Below are positions 32,391 to 42,699 of a DNA stretch of 64,000 nt, piece after piece. Source of the stretch: Anodontia alba (taxonomy: Eukaryota > Mollusca > Bivalvia > Lucinida > Lucinidae). Made by a program: the position numbers and the translations under genes. Below the pieces are notes generated by a model. It was not told where the DNA came from. It worked only from the letters and a program-made list of their open reading frames with translations, and ran no database searches. The stretch lies in the NCBI GenBank assembly GCA_964016985.1, contig OZ024830.1:60962550-61026549 (forward strand), given 5' to 3'. Each line of letters opens with the position of its first letter. Position 1 is the stretch's first letter.

Positions 32391-33215
32391 CTACAGTATC
32401 CAATGATGTTAGTAGATAGTGTGGATGTGCAGGCCTTTGCTATCAACATACGCCTCATAGACATTGTTTCTCTTGAAACAGCCTATTTGGAAACTGCATA
32501 TACATTTACTCATGCTCACAGGAATTTGTGTCCAAAAACCCATGTTTCCAAGAAACTACATGTATATATAAACTCGCTCAGGCTCACAGGTAAATTTGTA
32601 CAAATTTCCACATGCTCACTTTGACCTGCCACAAGCAGCTTGCTCTAGATGACATTTAGCAGTTATTAAATGTAACAGTTTTCCAAGAAAATATGACAAT
32701 TAGAGCCATATCACATAATGGGTACATAACGTAAATGGGCTGTTTAGAAAATGGACTTAATGAGAACAGCAGAGACGCAGGTATGTTTTTGTTTACTTGA
32801 GATTTAATGGCTCAGTGAACAATATTTCAGTCATGTCGAGCTGTCTTCCAGGAAGAGAGAAAAGAATGGGATAGATGAGAGAAAGGCCCCAACCCCTAAT
32901 CTTGGAGGAATTATGTACATGTATATATATGTACTAGGCAAGTGGTCCTAAAATGGTACTTTTTGCCTGCAGCAAGGCAAAGGAACATATGAACCTCTCA
33001 TGCATTCCATACGGATATTTATATTTAAATTCAGAGTCATAATATTACAGGCAATGAAAATCAGTGAGACTATTCATGTTGTTCAAGAACAAAATACCTT
33101 CACAAATGCCAATCAAACTTGGCATCACTGATACTTTGACTTACATTACAGCTGGCAAGAATTTATCACACTGCATATCCCTAGCCAGGGCTCAGTAGGT
33201 GAGCTTCAGATCTTT
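32391..33215. other. Intergenic stretch with a SINE-like fragment
   Basis: A fragment GAGATTTAATGGCTCAGTGA..CAGTCATGTCGAGCTG (about 32805-32850) resembles the conserved 3' part of the SINEs F and at 47821. The rest shows no gene. Confidence 0.4.
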
Positions 33216-33220
33216 ACCGG

Positions 33221-33443
33221 TACACCACAACCTCTTTATAACACTATTGTTGGGGTCAATAGCATAAACCGTGTTAGTTAAACAATCGTGTTATATCCAA
33301 ACAAAAATGTATAATCATATTGAAAAATGACCATTTATGGTCATTTTACAATATAATCTATACATTTTTGGGATCCATCTTTGAACTGTGTTATATCCAA
33401 AACCGTGTTATAACGAGCCATGTTATAAAGAGGTTGTAATGTA
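33221..33443. mobile_element. TA-flanked MITE (CCTCTTTATAACAC ends)
   Basis: Ends TACACCACAACCTCTTTATA and ATAAAGAGGTTGTAATGTA form an inverted repeat. The centre is GAAAAATGACCATTTATGGTCATTTT. A decayed relative seems to lie at about 10440-10705 (GAAAGAGGTTGTAGTGTATG). Confidence 0.65.
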
Positions 33444-33501
33444 TATAGAGGGAACTCAAATGATAAGCAACATAGCTGCAGATGTGATTATCCAGACAAA
33501 T

Positions 33502-33745
33502 TGTGTTGAGGTTTTACGGTCCAGTCAACCCAATGGGATCATGTCGAGCGAGGTCATTTTACCTAGCCACACGTTTATTAGGCAGGCTTAGTCCTCTAAG
33601 CGGTTAACCAGTATTGTGCATGTTCTTTCGCCAGAAACTGACAACTGCCCTTCTTGAATCAGCATAAGGGAGAGAATGACCGTAGAAAATATTTCATGAT
33701 AAAATATTTCATGATCAATCTCCACGAAAGAATGTTGCCGACCTC
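33502..33745 (-). mobile_element. SINE family F, 5'-truncated
   Basis: Tail TGTGTTGAGGTTTTACGG to the body end GAATGTTGCCGACCTC. The tRNA-like head is missing. 12 bp duplication ATCCAGACAAAT (33490-33501, 33746-33757) lies at the outer end of a family A MITE. A 16 bp internal duplication (AAAATATTTCATGAT twice) is specific to this copy. Confidence 0.85.
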
Positions 33746-33905
33746 ATCCAGACAAATATTTTTCTTTTTTCTCATATGTTTTGGGAACACATTAGAAGCA
33801 TCTCACTGAGGCACTTCTAATGGGTACTCACAACATTTTTTTTTTGTTGAAAAATAATATACAAAATATTTTGGTTAAAATAAAAACTCTTAATCTGGAG
33901 CTATG
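33746..33905. repeat. Fold-back MITE family A
   Basis: ATTTTTCTTTTTTCTCATATG, ACACATTAGAAGCATCTCAC, GAGGCACTTCTAATGGGTAC and a T-rich loop, ending TTAATCTGGAGCTATGATG. Confidence 0.65.
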
Positions 33906-34096
33906 ATGAAATATGATATAGCGGCCCTTATGTTGTATGCAACCAGCAAAGGCTCATATTAGTGGTACCTTGGCTGCTGTCTGACAACTACACAGTCTGA
34001 TCAGTGCCTTCTCTGTTGATATATTCTACACAGACACTGTAAATGAGCAGTTAAGGCCCTGATCAAACTGCACAACTGAAGGTTGACCTGGGCCTT

Positions 34097-34367
34097 GTTT
34101 GTGTTGAGGTTTTACGGCCCAGTCAACTCAATGGGGTCATGTCAAGCATGGTCAGTTTACCTAACCACACTTTACTGGGCAGGCTTTGTTCTCTAAGTGG
34201 TTAACCAGTCTTGTGCACATTCTTTTGCATCTTGAATCAAGGGAGAGAATAATAGTAGAAAATAAATATTTCATGATCAATCTCCGCAAAAGAATGTTGC
34301 CATCCAAGTGGGGGGTCAATCTCGCAACCTCCTGATCACCGCGTCCAACTGAGCCACCGAGGCCAGC
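34097..34367 (-). mobile_element. SINE family F, near-complete, diverged
   Basis: Tail GTTTGTGTTGAGGTTTTACG, head CCAACTGAGCCACCGAGGCC. Duplication TGACCTGGGCCTT / TGATCTGGGCCTT (34084-34096, 34368-34380). It is inserted into an older dispersed repeat related to 11780-11930. Confidence 0.85.
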
Positions 34368-34489
34368 TGATCTGGGCCTTCCTTGCCTACATATGATAAG
34401 GGGCCTTTTTTCACATTGAATCATAAACATTTTTTTTAGGTTTGCCAACAATAAAAAGAAAATTTAGCTTTTCTACTGCTGTGCATCAA

Positions 34490-35066
34490 CATTTGCAGGT
34501 AATTAAAATATTGTTATTTTGAAGGGTTGAACACTTTACTTGAATTATCACTTTAAGAAATGCTAATTATTTCAATTGAGAAAAATTTAATTTGTGTTTG
34601 CCTTCAAACAGATATGTGCTGCAACTACATAATTTTCAAAGAGCCCCCTCAAACCCAACTTGACTATGGATATGCAAGCATTCCCTCAAGAACTATTTTT
34701 GGAAAGGTTTAATTATAGGCACATAAATAAAATCTTAAGCATGATACAAAGTTCAACCAAAATGAGACTTTCAGAACAGAAATTCCAAATATATCAAGCT
34801 TAACAATTCCGCCTTAAAAGTAAGCACTTTTAAGTGAACAATTTTCATTTTGAATAAAGAGTTAAAGAAACTCAAATATTTCAAAGTAACAATTAAAACC
34901 ATTTATCTAAAAATCATCCAACCAGATACAGTCTTATAATACCATGCACAATATCTGTAAACATGCCTTTGATTGGACAATTCATGCTGCATAATATGAT
35001 TTTCATGTAACAACTGAATCCATTGAGTTCTGACTGTCTTTAAATCAGATCTAACTGCACCACTAC
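34490..35066 (-). other. Probable 3'UTR of the class C receptor gene
   Basis: It follows directly after the TAA of the minus-strand receptor gene. The minus strand lacks a clear AATAAA close to the stop, so the end of the transcript is not fixed. No coding potential. Confidence 0.4.
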
Positions 35067-35101
35067 TTATAAGGCTCCAATATCTTGTGTTGATCTCGCT
35101 C
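35067..35101 (-). CDS. Class C GPCR, last coding exon
   Basis: After the acceptor TTGTTCTTTTGCAG (AG at 35103-35102), the exon adds GA, completing the split Arg codon from exon 37076-37315, then A-R-S-T-Q-D-I-G-A-L and TAA (35069-35067). The receptor's C-terminus is therefore ...EKGGTLRRARSTQDIGAL. Phase agreement (1 nt + 2 nt) and a canonical acceptor support it. A TA-flanked MITE ends only 22 nt upstream of the acceptor. Confidence 0.75.
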
Positions 35102-35125
35102 CTGCAAAAGAACAAATACAGTATA

Positions 35126-35329
35126 CAGTAAAACCTGTGTAAGAGAGCCACCTTCAAGACTGACTTTAAATAGTCGTTGATGTGGAAAAAGTTTTCTGTC
35201 TTATAAAGGTACATGTCATGTAATTTTGCTAGCAAAATTACATGACATGTACCTTTATAAGACAACCACCTTTCCACATCAACCACTAAGGTCAGTTTCA
35301 AAGGTGGCTGTCTTACACAGGTTTAACTG
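35126..35329. mobile_element. TA-flanked MITE with a 66 bp perfect palindrome
   Basis: 204 bp between TA (35124-35125, 35330-35331). Ends CAGTAAAACCTGTGTAAGA and TCTTACACAGGTTTAACTG. The centre 35198-35263 is a perfect 66 bp palindrome (arm GTCTTATAAAGGTACATGTC, centre GCTAGC). It sits at the 3' end of the last intron of the class C receptor gene. Confidence 0.85.
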
Positions 35330-35349
35330 TAGTACAAACTACCTAGATG

Positions 35350-35535
35350 ATGATGATGATTAGGATTTTTACATCCCTTTCAATATTATTTAAGTCATAT
35401 CAAGATGGTGGAAAGGGTGATAAAGAAAGGCTCTGTGCTATGAAGAGCCATAAAGTTGTTAGCTGAATTCCACCTCCAGTGTGGTTCAAACCCCGTACTT
35501 AGTGATCTGAAGTGGAGGCACTAACCACTTGGTCA
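35350..35535 (-). mobile_element. tRNA-derived SINE, second family
   Basis: Read on the - strand: TGGGTGACCAAGTGGTTAGTG (A box), AAGTACGGGGTTTGAACC (B box), then AGAGCCTTTCTTTATCACCC and AATATTGAAAGGGATGTAAA. A GATGATGATGAT tail lies at the left edge. Confidence 0.7.
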
Positions 35536-35604
35536 CCCAGACATGTCACAAACCACCTTGTGGAACTTTTGTTTTACTTCTAACAATTTATACAAAATAA
35601 GTGA

Positions 35605-35830
35605 CTATCTGGGCATAGTTGGTCAAAGCATTGTTAACAGATTCATTAAAATAACATGACATTAATTATATAAATATCAAAATTTATAAATACACTGATA
35701 TTTTTCATGAAAAAAATGTGGGTACCTTTTGCAGTGCAGTTTAGAAGTGACTCATTTTTTTCATCAAAAATATAAATGCACTTGTTTTTCCTTTTTTATA
35801 TAAAATATAAAATGTTAAAGTTAGCTTAAC
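35605..35830. repeat. Decayed family C MITE
   Basis: GGGCATAGTTGGTCAAAGCAT, GATATTTTTCATGAAAAAAATG, ACCTTTTGCAGTGC and GTTAGCTTAACAC are recognisable remains of the family. Confidence 0.5.
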
Positions 35831-35864
35831 ACATTGAAGACTGGAGACCCTTAAACAGGTAACT

Positions 35865-36010
35865 GGCAAACAGTGCAGACCCAAATCAGAATGCGGCATC
35901 TGATCAGTCTCCACTGTTTGCAAATAGTTCAACCAATTTTCTTTAGGAATATATGATATAGTCTGATATACCTAAAATGGAAAATGGACTCTTCCAATAT
36001 ATAGTGTGGG
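35865..36010. repeat. Fold-back repeat family E
   Basis: GGCAAACAGTGCAGACCCAA-ATCAGAATGC and the complementary arm ending CCACTGTTTGC. Confidence 0.55.
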
Positions 36011-36159
36011 CGAGTTCATTCAGTCTTTAATGGGTAAAAACATTGAAGAAGTATTGATACATTTTCAGTGTCTACATCATTTGCCTCTTGTCCAGCAGCT
36101 TTTTGACAAACCATCAGGTCGTAACATCAACTTGTTCCAATTTTAGGACAAATATGGTA

Positions 36160-36523
36160 AAGGCTCCATATCCCTTAAAAATAGACATTTTTTTTTATCC
36201 AAGAACGGTGTAATAAATTGATACATATGGTAATAATATGATCCTAAAATGTGGCATCTGACAGCCTGTAAAATTTCAGTTAGTCTTTCGTTTTTGAACT
36301 AGATCAAAAATGAAATGATTTTTTACTATATCTCTGAATTAATGTTGCCAACATTAATTCAGAGATATGATAAAAATCATTTCATTTCAAGAACAATGGA
36401 CTATAACTGAAATTTTACAGGCTGTCAGATGCCACATTTTATGATTGTTTTAAAACCATTTATATTTTTTAAATCTTCTTTGGACAATAAAATATCTATT
36501 TTTGAGGAATATGGAGCCTTAAG
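36160..36523. repeat. Fold-back element family S (AAGGCTCCATAT ends)
   Basis: Outer ends AAGGCTCCATATCCCTTAAAAATAG and CTATTTTTGAGGAATATGGAGCCTT. Inner arms AAATGTGGCATCTGACAGCC and its complement. Central palindrome ATCTCTGAATTAATGTTG / CAACATTAATTCAGAGAT. Single copy in this window. Confidence 0.7.
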
Positions 36524-36565
36524 GAGTTAATGTGGACTTCTTCAAATTTAAAGGAAATTGATATA

Positions 36566-36896
36566 CAGTCTAACCTCAATTGCTTGAAACCGATGGCTCA
36601 TTTACCATGGCTAATTCAAACTCATTTTTGAGTCCCTATGGAATTCTTCCGATAGCTCAAGAAAAATATTTTGAGGAATTTTCTTGCCAGAGTAGGAGGC
36701 AAAGGGTGATAATTTAGGGATGGCTTTTCTATCTACACAATAATGGTATGTTGAGTGCTCTCAGTAGAACTCCTCAATGAGGCAATTCTACACACAACAT
36801 ACAATTGCCATGATTAAACCTCAGTGACTCAAATTACCCATATCTTGAACAATTTTCCATGGTCTCAAATTTGTTCAAGCCATTGCGTTTTGACTG
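36566..36896. mobile_element. TA-flanked pogo-like MITE, copy 2
   Basis: 331 bp between TA (36564-36565, 36897-36898). Ends CAGTCTAACCTCAATTGCTTG and GTTCAAGCCATTGCGTTTTGACTG. Inverse orientation of the copy at 15847. The core GTGCTCTCAGTAGAACTCC is decayed. Confidence 0.7.
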
Positions 36897-36899
36897 TAC

Positions 36900-37042
36900 T
36901 TTCTGAAGAGGAAATTCTCCATCAAAATTATTTTGTTTCCCTTCTGAAAAGGGGTCTGCTTTGAAGGAAAAGAATTTGCTCCCTGTGGGAGCAAGTTCTT
37001 TCCGATTAGAGTAGACACATTTTCAGAAGCGATTCAATGTGG
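36900..37042. repeat. Fold-back MITE family K
   Basis: TTTCCCTTCTGAAAAGGGGT, AGGAAAAGAATTTGCTCCC and its complement, then ACATTTTCAGAAGCG. It ends about 33 nt from the donor of the receptor exon at 37076-37315. Confidence 0.65.
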
Positions 37043-37075
37043 CCATTATTTGGTGTATCCGAAGCGGTAACTTAC

Positions 37076-37315
37076 TTCTTAAGGTTCCACCTTTTTCAGA
37101 GCCTGCTTTTTTATATGTTGAACCACCATAACCAGATCCTGCATAAGCATATCCCACTTCTGACATGGGTTTCTTGCTGTCCCTTGGATGTTTTCCAGTT
37201 AAATCACCGGTCATTCGCAGCACTTTTCCGCTATGACCGCCAATTGTGGATTCTGGTCTCTTCATATAGACTGGTGCACTATAATTACTACCTGGATGTT
37301 TAAGATGGACCGGTT
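37076..37315 (-). CDS. Class C GPCR, cytoplasmic tail exon
   Basis: 240 nt between acceptor TTTTTTTTTTGCAG and donor GTAAGTTA. AA completes a Gln codon with the C left by the preceding exon, then PVHLKHPGSNYSAPVYMKRPEST...MSEVGYAYAGSGYGGSTYKKAGSEKGGTLR. The segment is hydrophilic and rich in Gly, Ser, Tyr and Lys, as expected for an intracellular tail, with many Ser/Thr/Tyr as possible phosphorylation sites (inference). Ends phase 1. No recognised domain. Assignment rests on phase continuity with both neighbouring exons and canonical splice sites. Confidence 0.8.
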
Positions 37316-37359
37316 CTGCAAAAAAAAAATGAGCTAAGAATAAAACTTAACCCTTATTT

Positions 37360-37567
37360 CTCTGCATGCTGAATAAAATTTTCAGCAAATGACATAATGA
37401 AATACTTTTCTTATTAATCTAGAAAATGGGATTTGACATTTCATGCACATTGTCTCCCTTTGGAGACAATATGCATGAAATGTCAAATCCTGTTTTCTGG
37501 AAAAAATAAGAAAAAATATTTCAAAATGTCAGCTGCTGAAAATTTTACCCAGCATGCATAGCATTAA
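37360..37567. repeat. Fold-back MITE family B1, best copy
   Basis: Outer ends CTGCATGCTGAATAAAATTTTC and GAAAATTTTACCCAGCATGCA. Arms TAGAAAATGGGATTTGACAT-TTCATGCACATTGTCTCC and complement. It shows the complete family structure. Confidence 0.8.
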
Positions 37568-38505
37568 AGGGAAACTTTTCACAATAAATATGTCTCAGTT
37601 ATATTCATATACATAAACAGGGAAGCTATGTATGTTCACTATGTGTAAATGACAAAAAAAGTTATTCAAATCAAATGAACAGGGACTTATAATAACCAAT
37701 ATTGTAAAAATTCTAATTATTATCCAGGCATTTTATTAGAATCATTATCTTTCTAAAGAGTGAGGTGGGCGTTTATTAGAGGCTACAGTGTTTGAGAACT
37801 GTAAGAAAAACTTCAAAATATTCAAGTTTTCCTCCAGATGACCACCATACTGATATCAAAATCAAAGTATAGACTATCATTACAACAGACATGTTTAGAC
37901 TAGCATTACAAAAGACATTAGACTCTCTAGGAGAATCATAATACCTGGCAGAGGACTAGAAATGATCCCATGTTCATATCTTTTATTTGGACCAAAATAG
38001 AAAAAGGAACTTGTTTGTTCACTTATTAAACAAGTAGATTCGGAAACTAACTGCTCAAGGTAGTAGTAATATTTTTTTCTAAACTGACTAGTGGGCATTT
38101 ATTTGAGGCTGGATTTTGAGAAAAATGTGAAAAAGAAATACCAATTTTCAGGCCCAGACTGTGGGGATGAGCATTTATTAGAGCATGGGTGTTTATTAGA
38201 ATTTTTACAGTATATTAAAATTTTTACCTTTTACCTTTACAACTGCTGCTGCTCCAGTTAAAAGACTTTTTTTTTAAAACTGGCTACACGTTCAAAGAAT
38301 GAAAACAGGCGAATCCAAGTCAAGCAAAAGACACCTTAAGCTGTAGGAAAAGTCACAGACCTTAGGAAGTAGAGGTCTGTCATTCAGTGAATTATCAACA
38401 AACATCACTGTTACATTTTAAATCATCATTACATGGTGGTTTACATGTGTATGTTTTACTTCAACAGTATCCAATTTGAGGAGAATGAGGAATAAAACTG
38501 CAAGC
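37568..38505. other. Receptor intron, nothing recognised
   Basis: AT-rich intronic sequence. GGTGGGCGTTTATTAGAGG and GGGGATGAGCATTTATTAGAGC (about 37766 and 38163) recall the slot-type ends of TA-flanked MITEs, but no complete element can be drawn. Confidence 0.4.
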
Positions 38506-38509
38506 CATG

Positions 38510-39180
38510 CACCATGCCCCGCTACTGCAATGTATCAAGCAAGTGACAAAAAAACACAAAAAAGTCTGTTAAAAATGCAATAAAAAGTGATAAAAAATAA
38601 TTTCAGGATTCTGAAAAAAACAATATGCATATCTTCAGACCATCCTAAAAGCGTGTGTAAAGTTTCAAAAGGATCGGCCTGAAACTGTAGGAGAAGTTGC
38701 GCGCACAAGGTACATACTCCCTAATACATTTCTGTAGTATTAGGGCTCGAAAAAAAGTCTAAGTTAAAAATGCAAAAAATGTAATAAAAAATAATTTCAG
38801 GATTCTGAAAAAACAATATGCATGTCTTCAGACCACCCTAAAAGTGCCTGTAAAGTTTCAAAAGGATTAGCCTAAAACTGTAGGAGGACTTGTGCCTACA
38901 AGGTACATACAATGTACTCCCTATACATTTCTGTAGTATCAGGGCTCGAAAAGAGTCTAAGTTAAAAATGTGATAAAAAATAATTTCAGGATTCTGAAAA
39001 AACAATATGCATATCTTCAGACCATCCTAAAAGCGCCTGTAAAGTCAGAAAAGGATTGGCCTAAAACTGTAGGAGGAGTTGCGGGCACACGAATGGTGGG
39101 GGCGCTGACGGACGGACGGACACAAAATTTCAGCGGGTATAACATAATACCCCGCCACTTTTTTGGTGGCAGGGCATAAA
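38510..39180 (+). repeat. Tandem-repeat element with ~190 bp units and CCCCGCCAC hairpin end
   Basis: Head GCACCATGCCCCGCTACTGC. Three units spaced 190 bp (GGATTCTGAAAAAACAATAT, CATCCTAAAAGCGCCTGTAAAG, AAACTGTAGGAGGAGTTG). Tail GACGGACGGACGGAC, then the hairpin CCCCGCCACTTTTTTGGTGG-CAGGG and CATAAAA. It has the same plan as the other tandem elements but different termini. Confidence 0.75.
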
Positions 39181-39339
39181 AAGTGTCTGGTTTACCATTA
39201 GCAGTCTCTAGGCAAAATAACAAACAGGAAGTCACAAAAGTTGTCTCCCTAGTAAAAATGGCAGAAAACTTAATCAGTGTATCAACTCCCTTTAATTATT
39301 ATTTAAAATTTTTCAATTAATATTCTGGCCAAAACTTGC

Positions 39340-39520
39340 ATGCTGGGTAAAAAATTTTAGCAGATGACATTTTGAAATATTTTTCTTATTTTTCCTAGCA
39401 AATAGGATCTGAAACTTCATGCAAATTGTCTCCAGACAATTTGCATGAAGTGTCAGCTCCTATTTTCTAGGAACAATAAGAAAAATATCACCAATTTGTT
39501 GTCTGCTGAATCTGCCCATA
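39340..39520. repeat. Fold-back MITE family B1
   Basis: TTGCATGCTGGGTAAAAAATT, TTTCCTAGCAAATAGGATCT-GAAACTTCATGCAAATTGTCTCC and the complement, ending GTTGTCTGCTGAATCTGCCC. Confidence 0.7.
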
Positions 39521-40972
39521 GCCTCCCATCAAGTTTAGGCTCAATCTGACTTAGGGTTCGGGAGCAGATGTGGTTTCAAAATTTTCAAGATGACCACCAT
39601 GGTGGCCATCTTGGATAGCCGAACCACAGATACTTGGGGTCAGTAGAGCTTTCTTGCAGTTAGTAGAGCAGATGGTCCAAAACTGATCTCTTGAATTTTT
39701 TTCTCTTTATTTTTGCATTTTATTATACTTGAACAACACCTAAGTCATACAAATGGTTGTGTCACGTCTAGAAATCATTTGAAAATAATGATGTTTTATG
39801 GATAGGATACAATTACCACAAGATAAACAACTTCAACAAGAGTTTTACAGCGATTTGTAAAATAAGCCGGAAAACAGGTCACACTATGATGTGGAAGATG
39901 ACAGATTGCTTGCATTTGAGGAAGTTTTCGTCAGAAATTGGAAAAACAAGAGACTTTGTAAGGACATCCATATCAGTGTAAAGGTGAATGATTGCAGAAT
40001 TGTAAGAAGATATAAGAAATTTGCATGGCTGATTTGGATTTGGAAGGCTCAGCGCAGTTTACCTGGAACGGGGTCAAAACTGATCTCGTGGAAGTTGTTT
40101 ATCTTTTGGTAATTATATCCTATCCATAAAACATTATTTTCAAACGATTTCTAGACGTGACACAACCATTTGTATGACTTAAGGTGTTGTTCAAATATAA
40201 TAAACTGCAAGAAAGCTCTACTGACCCCAAGTATCTGTGAGCCAAACGGAACGATTCTAGCAATTCCAACTCTCTATGTCACTAAGATGTTTCCCATCAA
40301 GTTTAGGCTCAATCCAACACAGTTTAGGAAGAGATGTTGTTTGAAGAATTTCAAGATGGCCACCATGATGGCCATCTTGGATACTGGAATGGCAATTCTG
40401 AATCTCTAGTAGCTCCAATGCCTCCCATCAAGTTTCGGCTCAATCCAACTTATAGTTTGGGAGGAGATGTCATCTGAAGAAATTCAAGATGGCGGCCATC
40501 TTGGATATTAGAATGGTACGATTTTAGCAATTCTGAATCTCTATGTTGCTCCAATCCCTCCCACCAAGTTTCGGCTCAATCTGACTTACAGTTTGGGAGG
40601 ACATTCATCTGAAAAAATTCAAGATGGCCACCATGGCGGCGGAACAATTTTAGCTTTTCTGAATCTCTGTGCCACTGTGATGCCTGCCATCAAATTCTGA
40701 CTGAATGCAACTAATGGTTTGGGAGGAGATGTCATTTGAAGAATTTTAAGATGGCAGCCATGGCGGCCATCTTGGATATCGGAACAGAACGGAACGATTT
40801 TAGCAATTCTGAATCTCCATGTTGCCATAATGCCTCCCACTAAATTTCAGCTCAATCCAACTTATGGCTCTGGAGGAGATGTCAAAAATAGAAAAAGCTA
40901 ATGACAGACAGATGACGGACAACAGGCCATGGCATAAGCTGACCTGGAGCAAAGCTCCAGATGAGCTAATAA
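39521..40972 (+). repeat. Tandem-repeat element with ~145 bp units, hairpin tail
   Basis: Units of ~145 bp with CCTCCCATCAAGTTTCGGCT, CAATCCAACTTA, GGGAGGAGATGTCAT, TCAAGATGGCCACCATGG..GCCATCTTGGATA and GAACGATTTTAGCAATTCTG. Tail: GACAGACAGATGACGGACAAC, then a hairpin AGCTGACCTGGAGC..GCTCCAGATGAGCT and AATAAT (40938-40972). No head is visible on the left. A 615 bp hAT-like element is nested at 39625-40239. Confidence 0.8.
39625..40239. mobile_element. hAT-like fold-back element (615 bp) inside the tandem array
   Basis: The terminal 37 bp (39625-39661, 40203-40239) are perfect inverted repeats beginning CACAGATACTTGGGGTCAGT. Further arms (39719-39840 and 40090-40200) are also inverted copies with few differences. 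An 8 bp duplication AGCCGAAC / AGCCAAAC flanks it (39617-39624, 40240-40247). The 8 bp duplication suggests the hAT superfamily. The ~250 bp loop has a 73-codon open frame without known motifs. Confidence 0.8.
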
Positions 40973-41027
40973 TACATGTATTTTTTCGTGGTTAAATCCA
41001 TCAGTCTAAAACTAAAGCTTTACTTAC

Positions 41028-42330
41028 GTTGATCTCCAAGAATCACAGGTTCATTGTATCCATTGCTGTTCACGTATACGACTGAGCTGGGTCGACTCTT
41101 ATAGCTAGGTGGCGCCATAATCACTGACCCAGCATAGTACGTATCTCTGTCATCTTCAAGATAAATGCCTTCCACACCCATATTCACAAGCTGGCGAACT
41201 TTAGGTAAGAACATTGAAAACATAATCAAAGTTGCTGTGATGAAAAGCCCAAATGCAATACTAGCATCACCAAATTCTTGGGCAAATTCATGATCTTTGT
41301 TCAATCCACCTACAAGACCCCATGCAATCCAGACTGGGATAGAGAAGCCAGCAGCAATACCAATAAAGATACTTTCTCTATGATTGGTGATGATCCCATG
41401 AGCTTTCATTGCAACAACAGTTGTGATAAGAATTAGGAACATAATATAAGTAAGAGAAATGAGATGGTTTTCAAAATTGGTGCGTACAAATGTCTGCATG
41501 TCCATCCAGCCATCCTCCAAAGTCCAGGTATAATGGTTGCAGATCCAGACCATGTCTCCATTATTGCTCTTAACGTGAACTGCATCGGGTGGTACAAAGA
41601 TAAGCCACATGATTGCAATGACAACCTGAACACCAACAACAAATACAAACATAAGGAACTGATAAATTCCACGCAGATAGTTTGGTGATTCAACATCTCC
41701 AGGAATGAGATTATCAGCAGACGACTTGGATGTCAACAGAACCATAAGTTTAACCAAGAGAACAGCAAAGCAGAAAGCATAAGATACACCAACTCCAAAT
41801 CTAGTGATACCACAGGTTGCTGCAGTTGGGGTGAAAATGTATGCAATCAGTACCAAGTAGCAGAGAAACAAGCCAAACAAGAGGAGCTGTCCAAGCCACA
41901 TCGTACGCCACTGTTTACCAATCTTTGTTCCCATTAGCTTATACAGAATATAAATCTCAAAAACAACCACACAGACAATACCCAAGCCAGCCAACACACC
42001 AATTGCAATAATCCACTGATGTCCGATCTCAAATCGTGTCATTGAATCATTAGAGTCTCTTTCCTGGGCCTCCCTGTATACTCCTGTAAATTCTTGACCT
42101 TTCCTGAAATATCTGTCTATAAGCATTTGCATAGCCATCTTTGGGTCCATTGTTCCTGTTGCTGGTTGTGTTGTGACAGCTTGAGACTGGGTTGTGGTCC
42201 CTTGGGGTGGTTCTGTAACCAGTTCCTCTCCACATACAGTACATGGGTCCTCTTCACATTCTGATGAGACGGCAGTAAGGGCCTTATTTTCAGGACTGGT
42301 GAAACCCTGGTCGGGGTGATAGTTAAATAT
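41028..42330 (-). CDS. Class C GPCR (mGluR / bride-of-sevenless-like), stalk and 7TM exon
   Basis: 1303 nt between acceptor TTTATTTTCCAG and donor GTAAGTAA, starting phase 0 and ending phase 1. It encodes a short stalk with a small Cys cluster (CEEDPCTVC), a Thr/Gln/Pro-rich linker (TTTQSQAVTTQPATGT) and an N-glycosylation sequon (NDS). The seven hydrophobic helices follow, starting HQWIIAIGVLAGLGIVCVVV. Family hallmarks are PTAATCGITRFGVGVSYAFCFAVLLVK (helix 3, with the Cys bonded to loop 2) and the helix 7 to tail stretch SIAFGLFITATLIMFSMFLPK. The proximal tail GVEGIYLEDDRDTYY and a PPSY motif (possible WW-domain ligand) follow. It would act at the plasma membrane through G proteins; the ligand is unknown. 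I favour bride-of-sevenless-like over mGluR because the nine-Cys domain is missing. Confidence 0.9.
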
Positions 42331-42439
42331 CTGGAAAATAAATTGAGCCAAAATATGAGATGCTGCTGAGTTCAGGTTTAAAGATGCTTCAACCCATCAG
42401 GGTCATTTGCATCCCAAAATGTGAGAAACTGTACCTTAT

Positions 42440-42660
42440 CACATAGTAGCCTAAATTCCCAACATTCAGCATGAAATATATCGCGATGTAGATGATCTAC
42501 ATGCATGAAAATGTGATAAATCAGTTATACCATGGTTCTGCGCATGTATGTGCAATAAAGCACTCGCTCACGCTCATGCATTATCGCATCGTACATGCGC
42601 ACGAACCATGCTGTAACTAAGACTTATGACATGATCACACAGTGATGACTCAGAAATACC
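42440..42660. repeat. Dispersed repeat family L, copy 1
   Basis: CACATAGTAGCCTAAATT, CAACATTCAGCATGAAATAT, GCGATGTAGATGATCTACATGCATG, then ATGGTTCTGCGCATG and its complement CATGCGCACGAACCAT. A second copy is at 45178-45355. Intronic. Confidence 0.65.
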
Positions 42661-42699
42661 TGCTTATGGTAAAATGTCCTAAAATTTTGTACACCAAAA

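Noticed and set aside
35198..35263. Perfect palindrome considered as a microRNA precursor or transcription terminator
   Set aside because: It is the centre of a TA-flanked MITE with no loop typical of a pre-miRNA, and hairpin terminators do not apply to RNA polymerase II. Small-RNA data would be needed.
41464..41688. Open frame antisense to the receptor 7TM exon
   Set aside because: Shadow of the real exon on the other strand.
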